Assembly (NCBI GenBank): GCA_018894105.1
Contig: CM032117.1
Coordinates: 47,402,503-47,466,502, forward strand
From: Jacaranda mimosifolia
Lineage: Eukaryota; Streptophyta; Magnoliopsida; Lamiales; Bignoniaceae
Direction: 5' to 3'
Length of the DNA stretch: 64,000 bases
The notes below the pieces were generated by a model that was not told the DNA's origin, did no database searches, and saw only the letters and a program-made list of their open reading frames with translations. Made by a program: the position numbers and the translations under genes. Shown here one piece after another: positions 12,120 through 24,215 of this stretch; position 1 is the stretch's first letter, and each line of letters opens with the position of its first letter.

Positions 12120-13290
12120 CTATGTGCGAATGTAATTATGCAGAAGTGCACACGCCAATATTATCATATTTTTCATCTTGATTAGATAGTAGGTGGTGCT
12201 CATTAGTACTACCCATCGCCCATCGGCAGTCCAAAAGCCCTCTCAATAAAGTTGTGTGTCCTAGCATATTTCATGTTGAAATACTCGTGAGGATTTTGGG
12301 TGCTAGTGCTCTGTCGCTCCATTCATGGAAATAATACCTGATGCCATGATGTGACGTCAAAAAACCTTCACAATTGATGTAACCGACATCACATATGTAG
12401 TAATTTCCTACAAAGCATGAGTGAGGTTAGATGCTATCGAAGTCCATACTACAATAATGTAGAAGCATACGTGTACATGGCAGGTAATTTGGATTACCAA
12501 CTGGGACTTTTAGTCCATTAGGTTTGTTAACAGTCGTGCGTAACACCATGCTATCTGCAGCGGAGCCCTCATATCCGATAAGTACATAAATGAAATTCAT
12601 TTCACGATTGCATACACTAAGGACGTTCATAGATATATCACTTTTCCTAGACCTGTAACGTGTTTGTTCACTAGCTAGTACACGCACCAAGATATAAATG
12701 CCATCAAGCGCGCCAAGACAACCCTACATGAAAAAGATGACAATTTCATGTAAATAACAATACCATAAATTAATTTCTGTAGTGCTTTTATTCATTCATA
12801 GATTTAAACATACCTTAGAGCATCTCCATGTATCACTAGTACAATCATCACTGACAGGTTGAGGATCGACAAAGAGCAACAGACTAATCTTTATAACTCT
12901 TTTAACACATTGCTTAAAATACTTGCTAACTGTATGGCCAAATATTTTAAAATCATGTTTCACAATCATATTTTTCTTATGATGTGACAGTATGGACAAA
13001 AATATAGCAACTTTTTTAGGAATTCGTACAAAATTTTCGTGTTGAAGCCCCTTACATGCTCAAGCAAACAACAAAGCCTCTAAAATGCATTTCTATCTAT
13101 ACACAAGTTATCCAAACACGTTTGATCATTTATTTCCACAATCTCTCTCAAGTGTTTTAATTGATCAGGTATATTAGAAATGACGCTCCACCTCCTAGGC
13201 ATCTGATTCTGCATACCTCTCGTACTCCCATAATGTATAAGATAGGCACGATAAAGTAAAAAAATGCAAACAATCCTTTGGAGCAAAAAT
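12120..13290 (-). pseudogene. PIF/Harbinger (DDE_Tnp_4) transposase, degenerate
   Basis: The minus-strand frames in order give: LREIVEINDQTCLDNLCIDR (13286-13080), the conserved N-terminal part; SILSHHKKNMIVKHDFK and PQPVSDDCTSDTWRC (12999-12796); GCLGALDGIYI (near 12720), with the first catalytic Asp; RYRSRKSDISMNVLSVCN and YEGSAADSMVLR (12690-12427), with the second Asp region; then HNFIERAFG (near 12250), with the catalytic Glu; and ILACALLHNYIRT (near 12150). This is the full order of a Harbinger nuclease. Frame changes and stops between blocks show it is a pseudogene. The Myb/SANT partner follows on the same strand. Terminal repeats were not found. Confidence 0.85.
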
Positions 13291-13299
13291 ATATAAATC

Positions 13300-14404
13300 T
13301 ATATAAAAATACGAATTTTTGTGTTCAAATCCATGCCAATACCCACAACAAATCTAAAAGGAAAAAAATTGTTTGCGGTTAAAATTGTTATTGTCTCAAA
13401 TTAGATGGAAATACATGTTCAACTTTAATTTAGAATAAATACATTATCACACGAACATACATATGCACATAGACTAATTAACCGTCCATCATCAAGAAGC
13501 AAAAATTAATCGAACAAGATTGATCAATACAAAACCACACTTCAACAATGAAGAATTATATAAGATCAGATGCACAGGCTACTTGTAATTTCAACTCAGC
13601 ACACGAGTATGTCATTTTTAGTAATAGGCATACGAGGATGCCAGTGAGTTAAACAACCACATATAGTTATATGTCATTTTTAGTAATAGGCGAAGATAAG
13701 TTGGGGGAGGATAAAAATAACATAACAGAATTGAGAATAAAATTTCGCAATCAATAACACAATAAATAAAAATAAAATTGAGGATTTTTTTTTTTTTTTG
13801 AATTTTGAACTTATATTTTAATTTTATTAACAGAAACAAAATTGGACTCCAAAGAATTCTATATACCTCTTGTTTTACTTTCAATCCAATTAACATAACA
13901 AAAAGTATTTTGATAAAACCACTTCTACTTTCATTTCTCTTATACTATTTATTTTCGCCCCAACTATACGCACAGTGAATGTATTAGTCAAATGAATTCT
14001 TCAAGACTGGAAAAATCTAAAGTTCTCATTCCATCAAACATTTTTACTAATAAAATGTTATAATATTGGAATCCTACAAAGCATTGTAAATTTTTTCTGC
14101 TTGCTACTAGATAAATGGTAAGTATTTAAAACTCAATACCTTTTCTCTTTCAAATTTCAACTTATTGTGAATTATATCATTTACATTGTATCTCAATTTC
14201 TACTCTAATAAAAATTTTAGTTATTTTTGTTTTGTCCTTTAATTGCCTAAATAAAAGTTCAATATTTTCACAAAGTTTGCTCCTTTGTTGTGCAAATAAT
14301 CTACTAGTACAGATGATGATTTGCATGCACAAATCACATATAAAGTAGCAAACCATTGCTGCATAATTCTATTTGTATAATATCTATTGAATTAAATTTT
14401 AAAA
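13300..14404. other. AT-rich flank upstream of the Harbinger transposase
   Basis: No coding match. It holds homopolymer tracts and short repeats, such as a duplicated phrase TATGTCATTTTTAGTAATAGGC (starting near 13608 and 13670). Confidence 0.3.
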
Positions 14405-14412
14405 CCTATTAC

Positions 14413-14879
14413 CAGGGATGGCAATGGGGCGGGTTTGGTAGGACCTGAGACCCGCCCCTCCTGGCCTTGTTGAGACTCAAAACCCGCCTCGCCCCACCCT
14501 GCCTCCTGTTTGATCCCGAGCCCGATGGGTTAGACCCGTCTAACCCGATCTTTTTTACCTTTTAATTCCACTTGATATTGAATTAAAAGATTACAAATTT
14601 TACTGCAAAACAGATTGCAACTTTCAATATAGCCAAGTCAATTTGTAGGCAAATAAATTATTAATTTATTCCAATTATATATATATATATGTATATTTAA
14701 TATTTACCAACATTATAGAGGGCAGGTTCGGGGCGGGTTTACCTAAACCTATAACCCACCCCGGACCCAGCTGGGTCCCTAAAGCTAAACCCAGTACCTG
14801 CTTAGTTACCCCAGACCCGCCACATTAGGGGCTGGTTCGGGGTGGGTCCTCAATTTACCCGAACACATTGCCATGTCTG
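14413..14879. mobile_element. Non-autonomous hAT-type element (MITE)
   Basis: It starts CAGGGATGGCAATGGGGCGGG and ends CCCGAACACATTGCCATGTCTG, which reads as an imperfect inverted repeat. Flanks are CCTATTAC (14405-14412) and CTTATTAC (14880-14887), an 8-base duplication with one mismatch, typical of hAT. Both arms are rich in GGGCGGG/CCCGCCC words; the middle is AT-rich and non-coding. Confidence 0.8.
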
Positions 14880-14887
14880 CTTATTAC

Positions 14888-16103
14888 CATGATTTGTGCT
14901 CCTATTTGTATCTTATGCTAGAAACAGAAACTTGGGCATATAATGATTCACACATGTTTCAAGTAAATAAAGCAAAATCTAAGTTTATTTCCTTTTGATG
15001 TCAGACATGGTGGTGCACTAATTTTGCCTATAATCCGTCTAATTACAGATGCACTCCAATTCTTCCAAATCTCTATAAATAAACTCAACCATGAAAATGA
15101 AGTCTTCCTACCTAAATTGCGAGATGAAAATGCAGTACAATAAACATAACTTTTGATTACAAAAATACTATTTTTTGGGAGAATCTAGCTTATCAATCCA
15201 CTCTATTGGATACAAACTTTTAAACTATCCAGATGTGTTCTAAAATTAATACCCCATCAACAATCCAAAAGTTACATGTTCAAACTAATACTAAACAAAG
15301 CCCAGATAGGGTGGAGAATATGATATGAAACACCAAAAATTATTAGCAAGATTCGTTAACCATACAGAGATTTCACACCATGTCTTACAAGCCCGTTGCT
15401 CTCACTTGCAACTACAGAGAGATTATCAAACCTGAACCTGGTACAACGAAGGAACAATAAATTATCTCGACTGAAATTGGAGGTCCCCAACTTTAATAGG
15501 TAACGATTCAACAGAAAAAAACAAATAAATAGGCTCAAGATTGAAAAAAAAAAAAAAGGTAGCAGAAACTCGGTCCACAACAAAATAGACAATTCTTATC
15601 CCACAAATTTACGCCATTTCAAAGTAGTGGCTTGCCTAAATCCATGGAATACCTGTACACTAGAGTTCCTTGGGGCTTTAGTGACAGGGAGAATGAAGAT
15701 GTTGAGCGAGTGCATACCAAGGCTAGGAAAATGACAACTAATGAGAAGAAGACAAAATTGTAAAATTGAGCATTTTAGTGGAAGACAAAATTGATATTTT
15801 CCCTCAAATTCAAATTAAAACTGTCGTCGCAATTATCCAATCTCGGCCAAAACCCTGCTACTAGAATAACGCCCAATAACATGAACAGTTTCGGGCCATG
15901 GATTATATATAGGACAAGCCTCATTCCTCATAGCATATATCAAACGTAAGACTACATGAGATTAGCATATAGTGTAGGGGCTTATCACACACATTAAATA
16001 CGGCCGAGGTCTACATATAAACTCACTCGCAAGCACATAAACATGAACATACAACTACATAACATATAAGCGTAATATTTTACCATTACAAAGTATTTAT
16101 ATA
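14888..16103. other. Intergenic stretch, nothing specific
   Basis: Non-coding AT-rich sequence with no supported ORF or element end. A duplicated GAAGACAAAATTG word lies near 15745-15795. Confidence 0.3.
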
Positions 16104-16108
16104 ATATT

Positions 16109-16801
16109 TGTTGTGCCCCGAAAGTTGACAATGGTCTTGACTTCCCATAGACAGCGACGGCAGTTGGCCGAATGCACGCCTAGGGCTGATCCTATTGGTA
16201 CAAATCTCTTGAGGGTTCGACCTCCAACCTTAACAATGAGTATAAGGTCTCGGATCCGACCTCAAGAGTAAGCACGACCGCAATGGCATCAACATGAGGT
16301 TGAGAGTCAAAGCTCAGGCATTAAATGCGGGGCAAGGCTGATGTAAGGCGAGATCTGCAGCATTTAATGTTGTTCCCCCGGGAGCACCTTTGCATTAAAT
16401 GTGGAAACATGTGACACACCACCCTCTACCACCTCTGAGTACTATTCACCATAAGTACATCACTCCAATCAGGACAGTAGAAAGACCACGCTTACCAATA
16501 AGACAAGGACGTGAATAGATTTAAGGAGTAGATAGAAAGGGAAAAATGATCCGTGGCTTGGGAACTATAAATTCCCGAATCAAAATTAGGAATTGATACA
16601 TAATTTACATACACATTTAACCATTTCAGCTTAGTTCCTCTTACTTAATCAACTCGATACTAACTTAAGTATCGGAAGCCGTAGTCAAAGGCGTCTCGAT
16701 GAGCTTAACATTTGTTTAGTGTTGTAGGCCAACCCATTGAGCTTGATGAATTCAACTAGGTCCTAGATAGTTTCCCTGTCTCACAAAAATCAGCATCATC
16801 A
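16109..16801. mobile_element. Solo LTR of a gypsy-type retrotransposon
   Basis: A 693-base unit that starts TG and ends CA. It is flanked by identical 5-base duplications ATATT (16104-16108 and 16802-16806). It is more GC-rich than its surroundings, has a TATAAATT promoter-like box near 16567, and holds the TAAGTATCGGAAGCCGTAGT phrase (about 16660) that resembles the U5 part of Tat-type LTRs. No internal coding region follows, so it is a solo LTR left by LTR-LTR recombination. Confidence 0.8.
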
Positions 16802-16806
16802 ATATT

Positions 16807-16896
16807 ACTGAAAATGTATTGAGCAAATTGTAGGTATATAAGTTTAGACTCAGAACATGTGTGCACTACATATAATATACATAATATAATGTGAAA

Positions 16897-16927
<31 letters not shown>

Positions 16928-17158
16928 CAAATGTATTTATATACTTAATGACCTTTGACGTGTATAAGATACTTTATATATACATATAAGAATTCATATG
17001 TGTGTGTATATAATTATGTAACACAAGTATGATATTATATTGTTATCTTACATATGTGTGTGTGTGTGTATCTTAATCATACTTATGTAAGATAATGATA
17101 TCTAGATCTAAGGAATGCAACGCGTAACAATGAACAAAGATCTCTTAGAGTTATAGTG
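16807..17158. repeat. Dinucleotide-rich stretch
   Basis: Contains an A tract running into (AT)n near 16895-16927 and (TG)n-type runs near 17000 and 17056-17070. No gene seen. Confidence 0.5.
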
Positions 17159-17166
17159 CATAATGC

Positions 17167-17805
17167 CAGGGACGAATCCAGAACTAAAATTGGAGGCAAA
17201 AATTATAAAACACAAAAATTCAAATATAAATTTTATAATTTACGAATTCAAAATATATGTCATCATCGAAGTTGAACACGACACTCTTCATATCATAAAA
17301 TTAATCAATGATCAAATCAATGTCAAAATTTTTAGCAATATCTTCCTCAATATAATTAATTAAACAATAGGCTAAAAGATTATCTTCCATCTTCTTTTTT
17401 TTTTTTGAACCTGTTTCTGACAAAAATATTTTCTAACAAATAAATTAAAAGTGTCCTAATAGACCTAACCTAATTGTAAATTATTTGATTATAAATATGG
17501 GTCTAAAAGTTTATTTTAAACTTTCCAAAACCAAAATAAGTAAAGAATTAATTAAAAAAAAAAGTAAAGAATTAATAAATATTATTACTAAAATTTGAAA
17601 TATATATAAATTAGAGATTATTACAAAAACTAAAAAAACATATATAAAAATTTGGAGGGGAAAGGACAAATTATTACTAAAATTTTAAAAATATATAAAA
17701 ATATTACAAAAATTAAAAATTATATACAAAATGTTGTGTGTGGTGTGTGTTGGTTGGAGGGAGATGGGGGGAATGGCCTCCCTGACCCCTGTAGTTCTAT
17801 CATTG
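17167..17805. mobile_element. Non-autonomous hAT-type element
   Basis: Perfect 8-base duplications CATAATGC stand at 17159-17166 and 17806-17813. The element starts CAGGGACGAATCCAGAAC and ends with CTACAGG-like words in reverse (CCCCTGTAGTTCTATCATTG). The interior is AT-rich with a GGGGAATGGCCTCC block near the right end. No transposase inside. Confidence 0.75.
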
Positions 17806-18099
17806 CATAATGCATGCTTTATTAAAATAAAGAGCACAATAAATATATATATATATATAATATATGTATGTATACATTTTTAGTATAAATTTATAATACC
17901 AATATATTTCACTTATTATAAGAATAAACAACTAAATATTCACATAACAATGACGATGACTAAATTTGTGCAGCAAGTAGATATGTTAAGCAAAATGGTA
18001 CTTAAATATCGATAAACCAAGTACATATAAAGAGAAATCAAGTTCACGGGATAAGACAAATTCAATAAAGAATCATAAAATAAATCCTAAATTTAAAAA

Positions 18100-21000
18100 T
18101 AAGCAAACCAAAATTTCAATTTCCAAATTCAAGAGTTCCAAACTCAATATTTTTCCCAACTCTATTCATCATCAGTCAAATCTTCATCATCAAGGTTAAT
18201 CTCATCTTCTCATCACTAGGAGATTTATAGCATTCAGTGTCCTCCTATTCTTCCTCTTCCATGTCATTTTGATTGGTATCAAATTCCTCCTCTTCATCAC
18301 TTTGTGGAAATGTTGATGTTGTTGAGTTTGGTGTTCTCTTTGTTGGTCTTGCTTTGGAAGTAAATGACCTCTCTCATTTTCCCTTAATGAAATTGTATTC
18401 CTAGAATGAGAATTTCAAGATTTAAATTGTAGGTATCTTCATCAACTCCCACAACATCTACAATATCACTCCAAGTCAAATTGTCATCATCGAACATAGT
18501 TCCTTCTCCTCATCTTCCTCTTCCATTCTCCCAACGAACCAATCTTTGCTTTCATCTAATGTATGACTATCTAGGATAGCGTGATAAATGCAATCATTAT
18601 TGTCATATCTTCATGACAAAGTTATGTTGTCTTAATAAACACCAAATCATTCAAGCATTGTTACTCCAACCGGATTTTTTTTTTCTTTTTTTTGTGTGTG
18701 GATGGGGATGGGGGGGATTGGGTTGCAGGAGTGAAGTTGTAGAAGTAATAATACTAAGTTAGTATCTATGTCATATATAAAGCACCAAGTCCTCAATGGT
18801 ATTTTTCAAGTGAGTTGACAAAAGTAACCTCTCTCTAAAAAATGATGTCAATGTATTTTTTTTCTTTTCTCCTTTCTCTTTCTAACTATTTTTCCTCTTC
18901 AATTATTTGCTCTCTCTTAACTTTTTATTTTGATTTATTTTAAAATTTTAGCACACGAAAGTTATTAAAAAATTATAGTAATATATAAAAAAGTAAATTA
19001 ATCTCTAAACTATAAACGTTTTAGCATAGGCATCAAGTGTGCCAAAATTACTTGTATTAATTAAGGAATTTTTACAAATAACCCCATGTGTTAAGAAAAA
19101 TAGGCAAATTAACCCCTTGTGAAAAAAATATAGACAAAGAACACCCTCAAATTTTAAAAAACCATGCAACAAACCCCCCCAGAGCGTGGGTGTATGACAC
19201 ACGCCCACGCATGCATCTAGGCTTAAATTTTTCTATATAAAAAGATAATTATGCCCTTATTCATCAACCATTGGATCTTTTTTTAAAAAATCAACGATTT
19301 AAATCAAATCATATTATATTTTTAAATATATATAAATTATATATATACAATATAATATATTATCCTATATATAATGTGTATTATATGTTATATATGTGTA
19401 TATATATTATATACAAGTGTGTGTATATATATAAATGACTACCTCACCCACCAATAGCCGAACAGCCGGCATCCACCACCGACAGCCGAAATTTGCCACC
19501 AGCAGCCCCCACCGATGGTCGGCACTTGAAATGATAAAAAAAAAAATCAAAAATCGACGGCCGCCATGGCTACCAATGGCCGAATCTAGCCACAATGCTC
19601 AGCATTGTGGTGTTGGGGAGATGGGGTGGGGGATGGTGTTAGGGAGACAGGGTGGGGGTGGGGTGGGGTATAGAATTTTGTATTATATATATTATTAAAT
19701 AATTATATTTATATATATATTACCATATATGTATTATATATTTATTACGTATTATATCATATATGTGTTATATTTTATAGATAATTTTATATATATATAT
19801 ATACGATATATGTATTTAAGTATAAATGAAAAATATGTTATATATTTTTATGAAATTTAAATTTTTTTTCTTTGGATTGAAGTAATAGAAAGAAAGATGA
19901 ATATAATTGATAAGATAAAAGTAAAAGTGATTTTAATTTTATAAATAAATTTATATATATATAATGAGAATATATGAAATAATGAGAAATGGAAAATAAT
20001 GATAAATTTATATATATGTATAAAATGAGAAATATATGAAATAATGGAGGAAGAGAGAAATGAGAAAGAAAAAGGAAAAAAAAAAAAGAATGAAAGAAAA
20101 GGAAAAAAATGATAATAAAAGGTTATTTGAATTGAATTGAAAATACATTAAATGATTAAGGGCAAATTAGTCTTTTTATATTAAAATTATGTTAAATAGG
20201 CAGCAAATGAGAAGGGGGAGGTGGTGTGCATGATTTTTTAAGACACATGGGGTATTTTGAAATTTTATTTTTCATAAGGGATTATATTGCCTATTTTTTA
20301 AAACACAGGGGGGTAAATTGCTATTAGCCCACTAATTAATAACTCCTCGCATACATAAAAGTTGAATATAAGTGCATAACTTAGACAAAATAATTACTTA
20401 TATGTTCAAAAGCATTCCAATTTTTCTCACAATCGAAAGAGTTGCAAGTAAAACTTAGAACTTTTATGGCAAATTCTTGTAAATTTGGTATTGATGATTG
20501 AAATGAAGCATGCCATTCATCTATTAATTAACAATAAAAAGTAATTGCAAGAAAGTTAATGTTTCTGTATAATAACGAAGTTAGAGAAAGCTTAAGTTAT
20601 CAATGTAATTACATATAATAATTGTTTGCTTGGTACTAGTAATGTTTTGCCTTTTTGTTGTAGTACATTTAAAATTTCCTTCACCTCTCTTGTATATCCT
20701 TAGCTCCTTACTAATTTCATCTTACACTGAGGTATGTGGCACCAATGTTTCTATGCAATCCAAACATAACTTCTGCATGCTCTTCTATTCTTGGATTATC
20801 ATATAAAAATTGTGAGTTCAAATAATGACCAGATGCATGTAAGGACTGATAGAGCTGACAATTTCATCTTGTATCAATGATGTCAAGTATTTCTCTATGT
20901 TCTACCTTGTTCTTCACAAAAGTAATTTCTATTTTCTCTTTTGCTTTATCTATTGCCTCATAAATATAATCGATTGAAGGCTTCTTCTCATTATCAACCA

Positions 21001-21620
21001 ACCAAAGGACCTCAACAAAGGCCCCACCAAACTTCATAGAATAAAGAATAGTGTCCCCAAAAAAGGTAACATCATAATTCGCTACACTTATTTACCTTCT
21101 TACTCCTTTGCAAACTTGCTTTTCCACCATTCCTCAATGTCAAGAAAGTAGTAGCAAAGTAAGTTTTTGCTAGCCAAGTTATGATTTTTGATTAGTGAAG
21201 TCCTTCATCATGTGTATCACTTGAGTTGTTATATTATAAATGTAGCCTATGATATTTATTGCACGTCCAAGTGTCCTCTTCACACTCGCCATATTGAAAT
21301 TATCTTCAAATATTAAATTCAAATATTGTGCTAGACATGGGAACCAATACAAGTGTTAATATTTCCCCCATCAAATTTTTCCAACTGCAATATTCGCATT
21401 TGCACTATTGGTGGCAACTTGAACAACACTTATCTATCCAACTCGCTACACAAGTTTGCCTAGTAGCTCAAACATTTTTTCAGTAGTGTGATATGGTCAA
21501 ATGCATTAATTGACTCTATGAACACGCTTGCTCTAGGAGTATTCACCAAAATTGATCAGTCACCTTCTCTTTTTGTCTCTTCAATTGTTTGCTATTAAAC
21601 TACTTCCATAATTCACTATA
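18100..21620 (-). pseudogene. hAT transposase pseudogene, interrupted by another element
   Basis: Minus-strand fragments appear in the correct order for a plant hAT transposase. Near 21330-21150: CLAQYLNLIFEDNFNMASVK and RAINIIGYIYN, the DUF659 region. Near 21000-20850: LVDNEKKPSIDYIYEAIDKA. Near 20840: QLYQSLHASGHYLN. Near 20500-20400: IPNLQEFAIKVLSFTCNSFD and CEKNWNAFEHI, the hAT dimerisation domain. Then, after a 1.27 kb insertion (19065-20330), RLEQQCLNDLVFIK (near 18660) and an acidic C-terminus with DDLTWSDIV and GVDEDTYN (near 18490-18420). In-frame stops are frequent. The 5' part is not seen. The enzyme would have moved hAT elements such as the MITEs in this window, but whether it matches them is not known. 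Confidence 0.85.
19065..20330. mobile_element. Mutator-like non-autonomous TIR element inserted in the hAT pseudogene
   Basis: Flanks are ATTAATTAA (19056-19064) and ACTAATTAA (20331-20339), a 9-base duplication with one mismatch, which is the Mutator rule. The ends form a long inverted repeat of about 100 bases: ACCCCATGTGTT and AAAATAGGCAAATTAACCCC on the left face AAAACACAGGGGGG and GCCTATTTTTTAAAACACAG on the right. The inside holds ATA-rich sequence and a GC-rich island at about 19440-19600. No transposase is present. Confidence 0.7.
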
Positions 21621-21639
21621 AATAAAAGTTACTAATTTT

Positions 21640-21960
21640 GGTGGAACTTTCTAAAGGAATCCTTGGAAATTCCGTCGGAACAATAAATTATTGATGGACT
21701 TCCGATGAGAAAATATATTAGGAAAACTCTTGTCGCAAATAATTTTTCGGTGGACTTTTTAATGCAAATTTTTTTTGTCAAATTACAAATGGATTAGAGA
21801 CAATTTTTTTCAGTTTCCATCATCATATAATTGAATCATTTTCTGAGGGAATTTCAATAGAATTTACTTTGAAAAAATTCAAATGAATTTTTCACCGATT
21901 TCATGTCGAAGTTTATCTTGATAAACTCTCACTAAATTTGATGGATCATCCATGGAATAT
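21640..21960. repeat. CACTA-type subterminal repeat region
   Basis: Dispersed short copies and inversions of TTCCGTCGGAA-like words, such as AAATTCCGTCGGAAC, GACTTCCGATGAG and TTTTTCGGTGGAC, are spread over 320 bases. Such arrays are the binding sites near the ends of CACTA elements. They lie beside the TNP2-like relic. Confidence 0.45.
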
Positions 21961-22249
21961 TTTTTAGGGATATTCCCTCAAAAGTATTAATTTTTTATTA
22001 TTTTGTATGTTTTTCCAAAAAAATATTCTTTTGCAAATTCGTCTAAAATTCTTTTAAAATAATTTTATTTAATTTATTTTGGTTTATTAAACTTGAAAAC
22101 TATTCATGTAAATCTTATATCCAATAATACACCAAAAATACCAAATAACAAATTTGCAATTATATCAAAAATATAATTTTATCAACAATTAATGTAAAAG
22201 ATATTCAAAAAACAAACAATATGGGGCAAGCCAATTTACTTGTAGTCAT

Positions 22250-23100
22250 CAACCCGGACGCCATTCCATAAGATGGGAATCATTTATTGCTCACAAAAAT
22301 ACAGCTTTCATATTAAAATTTTGCTTGTTGAAGGCATCATAAGTAGGCACACCTGTTTTCGAGAGCAACTTTAATTCATCAATCAAAAACTGCGAGTACA
22401 CATTTATCATGGCTTTTGGATTGTTTGGCCCAAGAATTATACAAGTGAAAAACAGTAAGGCACTGTCACACACATTTTTGAAATTATATATGATTTGAGT
22501 ATGACATGCATACATGAATGTGGGATGTTGATTAGCTGAAAAGGGTAAAGCCATCAGCATATAAACCAAGCCTCACATTCTAAGGGTGGCTTGTAAGCTC
22601 TAGATGTGTTTGATCAAAATGTTTCCATGCATTCCCATTTAAAGGATGACACATGACACTACCTGCTCTAAGGTTCTCATTATACAATCTCATGTGAGGT
22701 ACTAAACTTATTGATGCATATTGCCTCTTCAACCTAGGGATCAGAGGCAAATAATGCATTCTTTTGACTGTCACTTTTCTAAGCTTTCCTTTATCCCTCT
22801 TCTCAACACGAATTTTATACCTTGCTGACACTATAGAACTTGCATTGAGTGTCATTAGCATCATCTTTGTAATATATGCATTTATTGAAACAACAATCTA
22901 TTTTCTCTATGACCAACCCAAATCTACTAACTAGCCTCTATACCTTATAATAGTTTGTAGGAACACCATTTCTTTAGGGTTTGATCTTAAACATTAACTG
23001 TAACATCTCATTAATGGCATCCTGAGGCACATTCCAATCACTCTTGGTGATCATCATTTTCATTGCAACAGATGATTAAGAATGCATTTCGGCTGCTCTT
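22250..23100 (-). pseudogene. CACTA (En/Spm) TNP2-like transposase relic
   Basis: The minus-strand frame (22864-22580) gives KRMHYLPLIPRLKRQYAS and LRAGSVMCHPLNGNAWKHFD, followed in 22569-22291 by ILGPNNPKAMINVYSQFLID and TYDAFNKQNFNMKA. These are core TNP2 blocks in the normal order. Upstream (22990-22870), degenerate YYK, LVSRFGLVIEKID and the CxxxC region match the block before it. The catalytic C-terminal part is not visible and stops interrupt the frames, so only a middle piece is left. Confidence 0.8.
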
Positions 23101-23479
23101 TATAGTTGTAAAGCCTCTAAGCTTATGCATAATAGTTGATCGTATTCATTCAACATATCATTAAACCTCTAAGCTTCTACATCGATTGCTCTTCATAACT
23201 GTAACACTCAAGCAGTACACCCTCATACTCCCAGTAAATTCAACTACATCATATAATGTGGTAAGCCAAATGCATGTGCTATGAACTCTTCACTGCTATC
23301 CAAAAACTCCTGCATAATTCCGGCTCGACTAGGGTAATTCCTATCACACATCCATAGTGTATATGGTGGATGATCTATCTATATCATCACAATAACAACC
23401 TAATTTCATAATCCCTAATTATGAATTAAGCCTTAATTAGAAATCATACTTGAAGCCTTATTCAAGTCAGTCAGTTTTT

Positions 23480-24215
23480 TTTTATGGCTTCAAGCTTAAT
23501 GATATACCAATAATTTGGTTATATAATGCCTTTTCCCAATTTGTATTTTAGATGGGATAAAGACTATATAACAAAGACATTGATGTAGTCTACATCAATT
23601 TTCATGTAGTCTATATCAAACTCTAGTGGTTATTCTAGGCATTTAAGTTCTTTTTATAGGTTGACACTTAATAATATACCAATAATTTAGTTAAATCTAT
23701 ATGACATACCAATAATTTGGTTACATCATGTATTTCCCAATTTGTATCTCATATGGGATAAAGGCCATATACAAAAGATATTGATGTAGTCTATATCTAT
23801 TTCCAAGTAATCTATATCAAATTCTATGGGTTAGTTAAGGTATTTAGATTATTTTCATGGGTTGACACTTAATGGTATATATATATATACACACACACAC
23901 ACATTGATATATTTACATTGTGTCTTTCCCAATTTGTATCTTAGATGGGACAAGGACTATATACCAAAGTATTTGATATAGCCTATATCTATTTCCATGT
24001 AATCTATATCAGACTCGAAGGGTTAGTTAAGGTATTTAGATTCTTTTTATGGGTTGACAATAATATATCAATAATTTTGTTACATTGTGTCTTTCCCAAT
24101 TTATGTCTTAGATGGGATAAGGACTATATACCAAAGTATTTGATATAACCTATATTCAATTTCAGGTAGTCTAGATGAAACTCTATGAGTCATTCAAGGC
24201 ACTTAGATCCTTTCA
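23480..24215. repeat. Tandem array, about four diverged units of 165-200 bases
   Basis: The block TTCCCAATTTGTAT, then AGATGGGATAA, then ACTATATA, then TGTAGTCTATATC, then GGTTGACACTTAAT, recurs with anchors at about 23535, 23735, 23928 and 24095. Units differ by point changes and by a (TA)n(CA)n insertion in the second-to-third junction. No coding sense seen. Confidence 0.75.

Noticed and set aside
19435..19698. 87-codon ORF in the Mutator-like element
   Set aside because: Low-complexity composition of a GC-rich island; no protein family recognised.
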